From Planctomycetota bacterium (GTDB taxonomy: Bacteria > Planctomycetota > UBA11346), in assembly GCA_013821615.1 (NCBI GenBank), contig JACDGQ010000277.1:1-5086 (forward strand): a DNA stretch of 5,086 nucleotides, written 5' to 3'. A program made the position numbers and the translations under genes. This document shows, piece after piece, positions 1 through 5,086 of this stretch (its first letter is position 1; each line of letters begins with the position of its first letter). A model generated the notes under the pieces. The model ran no database searches, was not told where the DNA came from, and worked only from the letters and a program-made list of their open reading frames with translations.

Positions 1-267
1 CAGCGCACCGCCATCCGCGCGCGCATCGCCGCGGCGGTGGTCGCCGCCCATGCCCTGCAGCGCGAGGCGCTGCACGCGCGCCAGCAGGCCGAGTTGGTGG
101 GGCTCGCGGCGGATGCGCTCGACGACCGGGCCAATGCGGCCGAGGAGGCGCTGGACCAGGAGCGTGAGGCCTTCAGTACCACCGTCGACGGCATCACCGC
201 CTTCATCGATCAGGGCGGCGCGCCGCAGCCCGAGGACGGCAAGAAGAATGGCGCCGACAACCTCTGA
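1..267 (+). CDS. C-terminal part of an unidentified alpha-helical protein (5' end outside window)
   Basis: Frame 1 is open from the first base to a TGA at 265-267, giving 88 residues that are the C-terminus of a longer protein. The GTG at 37 is only an internal in-frame codon with no convincing ribosome binding site, so I treat the gene as truncated by the window. Residues about 1-75 are rich in Ala, Arg, Glu and Gln with no proline and very few glycines (for example HARQQAELVGLAADALDDRA). This predicts one or two long amphipathic helices, possibly a coiled coil. The last dozen residues (APQPEDGKKNGADNL) look like a disordered polar tail. I see no catalytic motif or membrane segment and do not recognise the family. 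The codons are GC-rich at third positions, as in real genes here. The stop lies three bases from the stop of the opposing DUF1552 gene. Confidence 0.6.
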   Translation, partial: QRTAIRARIAAAVVAAHALQREALHARQQAELVGLAADALDDRANAAEEALDQEREAFSTTVDGITAFIDQGGAPQPEDGKKNGADNL

Positions 268-270
268 GCG

Positions 271-1674
271 TCAGCCGACCAGCTCCGCGATCGCCTTCTG
301 CGAATCAGCGAACGTCGTGGTCTGCACGCCCAGGCACTGCAGCATCGACAGGTAGAGGTTGGCCAGCGGGGTCTTGTCGGGCAGCTGGATGCTGCGACCC
401 GGCTTGATCACGCCGCCGCCGCGGCCCGCGAGCATGATCGGCAGATTCTCGCGCCCGTGGGTGTTGCCGTCGGCCAGGGCGGCGCCCCAGAACACCATGC
501 TGTTGTCGAGCAGGGTGCCGCCGTTGGCCTCCTTGATGCCCTTCATGCGGCCGAGCAGATAGGCGACCTGCTCGCTGTGCCAGAGATTGATGCGGCGGTA
601 CTGGGCGAGCTTGTCCGCGCTCTCGGTCCAGTGCGACGACTCGTGGTGGCTGGACTTCACGCCCTCGATGAAGGAATAGTTGAGGTCGTTGCGCTCGTGG
701 CCGAACATGAAGGTCGAGACGCGCGTGGAGTCGGTCCAGAAGCCCAGCACGATCAGGTCGAGCATCAGACGCAGGCGCTTGGTGTGGTCCTTGCCGTCGA
801 AGGCCACGACCTGGCCGCCGAGCTGGCCGACGGCGCGCGTCGCGGCGGGATCGACGCGGCGCTGCTTGGCCGCCTCCTTGATCTCGCGGTCGAGCTGCTT
901 CTCGACGTCGCGCACCGAGGTCAGGTACTCGTCGAGCTTGCGCTGGTCGGCGACGCTGGCGCGGCGGCGCACGCCGGTCGCGTCGTCGAGCACGTAGTCC
1001 AGGACGCTACGCTGGTCCTGCTCCGAGATCGGCATGACCACGTTCGCGCCGCCCGCCGTCTTGGCGTCGCCCGCGCTGCGGAACAGCCGGTCGAAGGCGC
1101 GCTTGGGATCGATCTCGTTGGGCACCGGTGTGGTCGGCGCGCTCCACGACAGCTGGCTGTCGTAGACCCGCGCCCAGCCGCTGTCGACGCCGCCGTAGGG
1201 GGCCATCATGCCGAGGTGCAGCGACGGGAAGCGCGTCACCGCGCCGGTGCAGCTGCCGGCGACCTGGTCGACCGAGATGCCGCCGACGTCCAGGTCGGCG
1301 CCGGTGGTCTTCTTCACCACCGTGCTGGTCCACAGGTTGGCCTCGTTGGTGTAGTGGGCGAGGCCGTCGACGGTCGCGGCCTTGTTCATCAGGTTGCCGA
1401 TCAGCAGCAGGTCGCCGCTGAAGGGCTGCAGCGGCTTGAGCAGCGGCTTGAGCTCGCCGAGCGGGCCTGGCTTGTCGACCGCACCCCACTCCGCGCGGTA
1501 GGTGCCGCAGGGCATGTTCATCAGCAGCATGCGCACGGGTGCGCGCGGCGGTTTGAACTTCAGCCCGGCGGCGGCCGGTTCGTCGGCGCCCGCCATGATG
1601 TCGAGCATGGGCAGGGCGATGGCGACGCCGAGACCGCGCAGCATGGTGCGGCGGGAAATGGGCCAGGATCTCAT
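271..1674 (-). CDS. Tat-exported DUF1552 family protein
   Basis: This 467-aa protein matches the DUF1552 family (Pfam HXXSHH), which has no established biochemical function. The N-terminus reads MRSWPISRRTMLRGLGVAIALP: a twin-arginine motif (RR at residues 8-9) followed by a short hydrophobic stretch, so export of the folded protein by the Tat pathway is expected. Family landmarks are VRMLLMNMPCGTYRAEW (47-63), a long charged helix at about 240-275, the signature block around HHESSHW (343-349), and DGNTHGRENLPIMLAG (402-417) near the C-terminus. The last His of the usual HHxxSHH block is Trp349 here. The ATG at 1674 is chosen because it keeps the Tat motif and follows a strong AGGAG (1682-1686) with a 7-base spacer. 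The gene lies 16 bases downstream of the DUF1592 gene and is probably co-transcribed with it. The family call is firm; the molecular role is unknown. Confidence 0.93.
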   Translation of the reverse strand: MRSWPISRRTMLRGLGVAIALPMLDIMAGADEPAAAGLKFKPPRAPVRMLLMNMPCGTYRAEWGAVDKPGPLGELKPLLKPLQPFSGDLLLIGNLMNKAATVDGLAHYTNEANLWTSTVVKKTTGADLDVGGISVDQVAGSCTGAVTRFPSLHLGMMAPYGGVDSGWARVYDSQLSWSAPTTPVPNEIDPKRAFDRLFRSAGDAKTAGGANVVMPISEQDQRSVLDYVLDDATGVRRRASVADQRKLDEYLTSVRDVEKQLDREIKEAAKQRRVDPAATRAVGQLGGQVVAFDGKDHTKRLRLMLDLIVLGFWTDSTRVSTFMFGHERNDLNYSFIEGVKSSHHESSHWTESADKLAQYRRINLWHSEQVAYLLGRMKGIKEANGGTLLDNSMVFWGAALADGNTHGRENLPIMLAGRGGGVIKPGRSIQLPDKTPLANLYLSMLQCLGVQTTTFADSQKAIAELVG

Positions 1675-1681
1675 CGGCGGT

Positions 1682-1686
1682 CTCCT
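1682..1686 (-). promoter_or_regulatory. Ribosome binding site of the DUF1552 gene
   Basis: AGGAG on the minus strand, 7 bases (ACCGCCG) before the ATG at 1674 and wholly inside the 16-base gap after the DUF1592 stop codon. It fixes the start that retains the twin-arginine signal. Confidence 0.75.
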
Positions 1687-1690
1687 CGGT

Positions 1691-3679
1691 TCATTTGGCG
1701 GTCAGCGGCGCACTCGGGGCGGCAGGCTTGATCAGAGGGTTGCGCTTGGCTCTGAAAGGCAGGCTCAGCGCGATCTCGGTGACCAGCGTGCGCGCCTTCC
1801 AGCCGTCGGCGGCGAGGTGCGTCAGGATCAGGCGCACGCTCGGCCGGTCGCAGCGCTGGGGCCCCCGGCCCAGCGCGTAGGCGAGCAGGCGCTCGACCAG
1901 CGTGGTCATGATGCGCTCGCGGTGCTGCATGAGCAGCTTCTTGAGCTGCTGCGGGCCGCTGAAGGTCTCGCCGTTGGGCAGGGTGCCGACGGCGTCCAGC
2001 GCCTCGCCCTGGTCGCCCTGCGTGCGCCAGCGGCCGAGCGCGTCGAAGTTCTCCAATCCGAAACCGAGCGGATCGATGCGCTGGTGGCAGCTGGCGCAGG
2101 CCGGGTCGGCGCGGTGGCGCTCCAGGCGCTGGCGCAGGGTGCCGACATTCGGCGTGGCGGCAGTCGCCTCGATCAGGGCCGGGACGTTGGCCGGCGGCGG
2201 CGGCGGCGGGTACGAGAGCAGCTCCTGCAGGATCCACTTGCCGCGCAGCACCGGGCTGGTGCGCGATGGCCGCGAGGTCACCGCCAGCACGCCCGCCATG
2301 GTCACCAGGCCGCCGCGCCGTCCATCGTCGACGGCGATGCGCGTGAAGCCCGCGCCCGCGCCCGGAGTCAGTCTGTAGTGCCGCGCGAGGGTCTCATCGG
2401 CGTACACGTAGGCGCAGTCGATCAGGTCGAGGACGCTGCCGTTGCCGTCGAGCAGCGCCTGCAGGAATTCCGCCGGCTCGGCGATCATCGCGGCGCGCAG
2501 CGCGTCGCTGTAGCCCTCGAAGAGCTTGGCATCGGGGCCGAGGCCGGTGGCGAGGTCGGCGGTGCCCAGCCACTGGCCCATGAACTGGCTGGCGAGGATG
2601 CGCGCGCGCGGATCGGCGAGCATGCGCGTGACCTGCGCAGCAATGCCCTCCGGCGTGGCCAGCGCGCCGCTCTTCGCTGCGGCCAACAGTGCCTCGTCGG
2701 GCATCGTCGACCACAGGAAGTAGGACAGGCGGTTGGCCAGTTCGTACGCGCCGAGCGGGTAGGCGCCCGGTACGGACTTCACCTCTTCGAAGCGGAACAG
2801 GAACTCCGTGGAGGTCAGCGCTGCCGCATAGGCGAGCTGCAGCGCGTCCTGGGGCGCGACGTTGCCGCGCGCTGCGCGCTCGTAGACGCGGTACAGCGCT
2901 TGCACCTCGCCCGCCGTCACCGGCCGGCGCCAGGCGCGCGGCAGGAAGGCGGTCAGCGAGGCCTCGACCGCCTTGCGCCGCGCCTGGGGCGTGACCTGCC
3001 CCTGCTTGTTCTTTTCCGCCTCGACCACGCCGAGGCGAGCCGGCTCGGCCTTGGCGACCAGGCCGAGCGACAGGCCGAGCAGGCGCTCCATCAAAAGCGG
3101 CGACACGAACAGCGTGTCGGCCTGGTTGTCGAACGCGCCCGCGCCGCCGGCGCTGTCCGGCGGGAACGCCTGCGCCGGATCGCCATCGACGCCGAGCAGG
3201 TCGTGGATGGTGCGGTTGTACTCGACGTGGGTCAGGCGGTGGATGGTGACGCTGCCCGGGTCGCTGGGGGTGTCGCCGCCGGGCCCGTCCAGAGTGCGGT
3301 CGATCCAGGTGATCAGGCGGTCGCGCTCGGCGAGGCTCGGCTGCTGCTTCTTCTCCGGCGGCGGCATCTCCTGCTCGCTGACCACGCGCCGGATGTTCTC
3401 CCACAGGTGCTCGTCACCGGCGCCGAGATCGCTGGCGGCGAGCGGCTTCTCGAGATCGAGGTCACCCTTGTGCTTGAGCGCGGAATGGCAGGGCAGGCAA
3501 TTGGTGGAGAGCAGCTTGCGCGTTGCTTCATCGCCTTCGGAGCCGACCAGGGGGGCGTACAAGCCGAGCCAGATCGCGGCGAGGATGGCGACGCCAGCGG
3601 GCAGTCGTGCCCCGTTCCACCCACCGCGTGGGAGGAGGCTGCCGGTCTGGCGCGGCGCGGAGGTTGGCAGGTCGGTCAT
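1691..3679 (-). CDS. DUF1592-type multidomain protein with two cytochrome c motifs (PSCyt1-PSD3-PSD5-PSD4-PSCyt3-PSD2)
   Basis: Secreted or periplasmic protein of 662 aa counted from the ATG at 3679. After a basic n-region, residues about 27-46 are hydrophobic (GVAILAAIWLGLYAPLV) and act as a Sec signal or anchor; there is no lipobox. Domains follow the usual family order: PSCyt1 with CLPCH (61-65) and a conserved MPPP (105-108) whose Met could be the distal haem ligand; DUF1587 with RLTHVEYNRTIHDLLG (148-163); DUF1595 with LPRAWRRPVTAGEV (246-259); DUF1592 with LANRLSYFLWSTMPDEAL (314-331); DUF1588 with TSRPSRTSPVLRGKW (468-482) and CASCH (528-532) in ACASCHQRIDPLGFGLENFD; DUF1585 with LPNGETFSG (567-575) to the C-terminus. 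Two haems c are therefore likely, attached in the periplasm. An in-frame GTG at 3688 would add three residues, but it overlaps the AGGTGA Shine-Dalgarno, so the ATG is preferred. It is the first gene of a likely operon with DUF1552. The substrate is unknown; an electron-transfer role coupled to the DUF1552 partner is inference. Confidence 0.93.
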   Translation of the reverse strand: MTDLPTSAPRQTGSLLPRGGWNGARLPAGVAILAAIWLGLYAPLVGSEGDEATRKLLSTNCLPCHSALKHKGDLDLEKPLAASDLGAGDEHLWENIRRVVSEQEMPPPEKKQQPSLAERDRLITWIDRTLDGPGGDTPSDPGSVTIHRLTHVEYNRTIHDLLGVDGDPAQAFPPDSAGGAGAFDNQADTLFVSPLLMERLLGLSLGLVAKAEPARLGVVEAEKNKQGQVTPQARRKAVEASLTAFLPRAWRRPVTAGEVQALYRVYERAARGNVAPQDALQLAYAAALTSTEFLFRFEEVKSVPGAYPLGAYELANRLSYFLWSTMPDEALLAAAKSGALATPEGIAAQVTRMLADPRARILASQFMGQWLGTADLATGLGPDAKLFEGYSDALRAAMIAEPAEFLQALLDGNGSVLDLIDCAYVYADETLARHYRLTPGAGAGFTRIAVDDGRRGGLVTMAGVLAVTSRPSRTSPVLRGKWILQELLSYPPPPPPANVPALIEATAATPNVGTLRQRLERHRADPACASCHQRIDPLGFGLENFDALGRWRTQGDQGEALDAVGTLPNGETFSGPQQLKKLLMQHRERIMTTLVERLLAYALGRGPQRCDRPSVRLILTHLAADGWKARTLVTEIALSLPFRAKRNPLIKPAAPSAPLTAK

Positions 3680-3684
3680 CGGCG

Positions 3685-3690
3685 TCACCT
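3685..3690 (-). promoter_or_regulatory. Ribosome binding site that decides the DUF1592 gene start
   Basis: AGGTGA on the minus strand, complementary to the 16S rRNA 3' end, lies 5 bases (CGCCG) before the ATG at 3679. The upstream GTG at 3688 falls inside this motif, which argues against it as the initiator. Confidence 0.6.
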
Positions 3691-3722
3691 GGAGTATGCG
3701 CGCGGCGACCGTTCATGTCGTC

Positions 3723-3728
3723 ATAATA
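3723..3728 (-). promoter_or_regulatory. Candidate -10 element of the DUF1592-DUF1552 operon
   Basis: TATTAT on the minus strand differs from TATAAT at one position and lies 43 bases before the ATG at 3679, in the only AT-rich patch of the gap. The best -35-like hexamer, TGGACA (3749-3754), is 20 bases upstream, too far for an ideal sigma-70 promoter, so the element may be weak or activator-dependent. Transcription would start near 3716. Confidence 0.3.
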
Positions 3729-3836
3729 GGTTGATGGCGAACGCGATATGTCCATTTCGCAGGCCTGATCGCTTTTCGGATATAGGTTGGCGAGCAGGCC
3801 GCCGACATCCGCGCGCTTCATGCCCACGGAGGGCAC

Positions 3837-3866
3837 CGCCGGGAGAGGCGAGCCCCAGCTCGCCTG
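3837..3866 (+). repeat. Left REP-like unit
   Basis: Thirty-base arm with outer flank CGCCGGGAG followed by a hairpin at 3846-3865 (8-bp stem, CCCA loop). It is identical to the reverse complement of 3950-3979. Confidence 0.7.
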
Positions 3867-3949
3867 CGCCTCCGGCATCGTCAGCGCTACGGCACGATCG
3901 GGGTCGGGTGGTCGATGCGCATGGGGCGGGCTGTGTCCGGGGTGCTTCC

Positions 3950-3979
3950 CAGGCGAGCTGGGGCTCGCCTCTCCCGGCG
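3950..3979 (-). repeat. Right REP-like unit, inverted
   Basis: Read on the minus strand this is identical to the left unit; its hairpin spans 3951-3970 (8-bp stem, TGGG loop on the plus strand). It lies 30 bases downstream of the sthA stop. Confidence 0.7.
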
Positions 3980-4009
3980 CTGGGTCGCGACCACGCGCCC
4001 GTGCGGATC

Positions 4010-5086
4010 TCAGACCGCGGTGGCCGGCTTGGCCGCCCGGCGCGACATCTCGGCGTCGTAGGTCGCGTACTTGTAGAGGTCGCCCAGTGTCGGGTAGTTG
4101 AAGCAGGCGCGCGAGAAGATCTCGTCGGTCGCGCCGCTGAGCATCGCCATCATGCCGATGTGGACCAGCTCGGTGGCCTGCTCGCCGACCACGTGCACGC
4201 CGAGCAGGCGGTGGTCGTCGCGATGGAAGAGCAGCTTCAACAGACCCTGGCGGTCGCCGATGATGCGGCCGCGGGGGTTGTGGCGGTAGGCGGCGCGGCC
4301 GACCACGTACGGCGTGCCGGCCTTGATCAGCTCCTCCTCGCTCGCGCCGAAGGTGCCGGCCTCGGGGATGGTGTAGATGCCGGTCGGCAGCTGCGGCGCG
4401 ATGTCCTTCTTGATCAGATTGAAGGCGTGGCAGACCGCCACGCGCGCCTGCTCCATGCCGGTCGCGGCCAGGGCGGGCGCGCCGACCACGTCGCCGGCGG
4501 CGTAGATGTGCGGCACCACCGTCTGGAAGAATTCGTTCACCGGCACCAGGCCGCGCTTGCCGAGTTCGACGCCGGCCTTGTCCAGGCCGAGGCCCTCGGT
4601 GTTGCTGGTGCGTCCGGCCGCGACCAGCACGTCGCTGACGGCCAGGCGCAGGCCCGAGGACAGCTCGACGGTGACTTGGCCTTCCGCGGGCGAGGTGCAC
4701 GAGACCACGCGCTCCTTCCAATGGAACTTCACGCCCGCCTGGACCATGCCCTTGTAGATCGCCTTCGAGATCTCGGCGTCGAGGAACGGCAACAGGGTGT
4801 CGCGGCCGTCGATGAGATGGACTTCGACCCCGAGTGCGGCGAAGGTGCCGGCATACTCGGCGCCGATCACGCCCGCTCCGACCACCGCCAGGCTGACCGG
4901 CAGTTCGGTGATCTCGAGGATCTCATTGGAATCGTGAACGCGGCGGTGGGCGAAGTCGAAGCCCTCGGGCCGCAGCGGCGACGAGCCGGTGGCGACGACG
5001 ATGACGTCGCCGGCGAGCGTCACGGGGCCGGCCGCGGTGGCGACCTCGACGGTGTGCGCGTCGGTGACGCGCGCGCGGCCGTGGTG
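4010..5086 (-). CDS. sthA: Soluble (Si-specific) NAD(P)+ transhydrogenase, N-terminus outside window
   Basis: This cytosolic FAD enzyme exchanges hydride between NADPH and NAD+ (NADPH + NAD+ to NADP+ + NADH), usually draining excess NADPH. The frame is open from the window edge to TGA at 4012-4010, giving 358 visible residues of a family of about 465, so roughly 110 N-terminal residues (first FAD GxGxxG and redox-centre region) are missing. A GTG at 5023 is internal: 21 more codons in the same frame run upstream and fit the family. Visible landmarks, counted from the edge, are VIVVATGSSP (28-37), the NAD(P)-binding GAGVIG (70-75), RDTLLPFLDAEIS (95-107), the second FAD motif HIYAAGDVVG (193-202), PTGIYTIPE (234-242), and FNYPTLGDLYKYA (329-341). 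FNYPT replaces the catalytic HxHPT of dihydrolipoyl dehydrogenase, which separates SthA from Lpd. A short Ala/Lys/Pro tail of about ten residues extends past the E. coli SthA end. It is probably independent of the downstream operon, given the 330-base gap. Confidence 0.9.
   Translation of the reverse strand, partial: HHGRARVTDAHTVEVATAAGPVTLAGDVIVVATGSSPLRPEGFDFAHRRVHDSNEILEITELPVSLAVVGAGVIGAEYAGTFAALGVEVHLIDGRDTLLPFLDAEISKAIYKGMVQAGVKFHWKERVVSCTSPAEGQVTVELSSGLRLAVSDVLVAAGRTSNTEGLGLDKAGVELGKRGLVPVNEFFQTVVPHIYAAGDVVGAPALAATGMEQARVAVCHAFNLIKKDIAPQLPTGIYTIPEAGTFGASEEELIKAGTPYVVGRAAYRHNPRGRIIGDRQGLLKLLFHRDDHRLLGVHVVGEQATELVHIGMMAMLSGATDEIFSRACFNYPTLGDLYKYATYDAEMSRRAAKPATAV

Larger units (their letters stand above)
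3837..3979. repeat. REPIN-like element: two inverted REP units with an 83-base spacer
   Basis: Positions 3837-3866 and 3950-3979 are perfect reverse complements over 30 bases, separated by 83 bases with no obvious further symmetry. Each arm contains its own hairpin: an 8-bp stem AGGCGAGC/GCTCGCCT around a 4-base loop (CCCA on one arm, TGGG on the other). Each arm also starts on its outer side with GGGAG. A short purine-rich head next to a hairpin, in two inward-facing copies, is the layout of REPINs/BIMEs mobilised by RAYT (TnpA-REP) transposases. The element begins 30 bases after the sthA stop, a typical 3'-flank position, where the folded transcript could stabilise or help end the mRNA. No T-tract follows, so a classical intrinsic terminator is unlikely. 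That it belongs to a genome-wide family is inference. Confidence 0.7.
3680..4009. other. Non-coding region between sthA and the DUF1592-DUF1552 operon
   Basis: This 330-base gap separates the stop of the transhydrogenase from the start of the DUF1592 gene, both on the minus strand. The half next to the DUF1592 gene (about 3689-3795) is visibly more AT-rich than its surroundings and probably carries the operon promoter. The other half (3837-3979) is an inverted repeat pair. The remaining piece next to the sthA stop includes a 10-bp palindrome, GGTCGCGACC (3983-3992). I find no supported gene or tRNA here. Confidence 0.75.

Noticed and set aside
457..1731. Long plus-strand open frame (424 codons) opposite the DUF1552 gene
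   Set aside because: It is the antisense shadow of a well-recognised gene in GC-rich DNA. The translation is low-complexity Ala/Val/Gly/Arg/His with no family resemblance, while the minus strand carries clear DUF1552 motifs.
3689..3836. Possible short coding remnant upstream of the DUF1592 gene (reading MKRADVGGLLANLYP on the minus strand)
   Set aside because: The first dozen codons look gene-like, but there is no ribosome binding site, no family match, and the frame runs on into the DUF1592 gene in another frame. The AT-rich part is better explained as a promoter.
3867..3949. Small RNA or CRISPR-like content in the repeat spacer
   Set aside because: The spacer has no repeated unit, no promoter-like sequence and no clear secondary structure, and only one inverted pair of arms is present.
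3837..3979. MITE or insertion-sequence ends, or a simple intrinsic terminator
   Set aside because: I see no target-site duplication next to the arms and no T-tract after the stem. The internal hairpin in each arm fits paired REP units better, although a small MITE cannot be excluded without other copies.
3528..4721. Minus-strand open frame of 397 codons spanning the intergenic gap
   Set aside because: It runs out of frame through sthA and the 5' end of the DUF1592 gene, and its product is Arg/Pro-rich with no recognisable domain. It is open only because stop codons are scarce in GC-rich DNA.
4010..5086. Dihydrolipoyl dehydrogenase (Lpd) as the identity of the flavoprotein
   Set aside because: The C-terminus has FNYPT rather than the catalytic HxHPT of Lpd, and blocks such as PTGIYTIPE and RDTLLPFLD match SthA. 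The redox-centre region that would settle it lies outside the window.

Overview
This is a GC-rich (roughly two thirds G+C by eye) bacterial window with three readable genes on the minus strand and the tail of one unidentified gene on the plus strand. The SthA-type transhydrogenase and the REP-like inverted repeats point to a gammaproteobacterium, perhaps of the Xanthomonadales. The DUF1552/DUF1592 pair is best known from Planctomycetes and related phyla but also occurs in some Proteobacteria, so this taxonomic guess is inference only.

Layout from left to right. Positions 1-267 (+) hold the C-terminal 88 codons of a helical protein that I cannot name. It converges on a minus-strand pair with only three bases between the two stop codons. 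Positions 271-1674 (-) encode a Tat-exported DUF1552 protein (467 aa). Positions 1691-3679 (-) encode a DUF1587/DUF1595/DUF1592/DUF1588/DUF1585 multidomain protein with two CxxCH haem-binding motifs and an N-terminal export signal. These two genes are 16 bases apart, each with a good Shine-Dalgarno sequence, and the DUF1592 gene comes first in transcription. They look like one operon for a secreted redox-linked pair of unknown function. Positions 3680-4009 are non-coding. They contain a candidate promoter for that operon and a perfect 30-bp inverted repeat (3837-3866 / 3950-3979) whose arms are each a hairpin, resembling a REPIN (two inverted REP units). Positions 4010-5086 (-) encode the C-terminal three quarters of a soluble pyridine nucleotide transhydrogenase (SthA), cut by the window edge.

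The DUF1592 cytochrome-like protein and the DUF1552 protein probably act together outside the cytoplasm. SthA balances cytosolic NADPH and NADH and has no evident functional link; the REPIN-like element sits just after its stop codon and separates it from the operon. I found no defence system, CRISPR array, tRNA, rRNA or transposase. The most open biology is the uncharacterised DUF1592-DUF1552 pair and the REPIN-like element.
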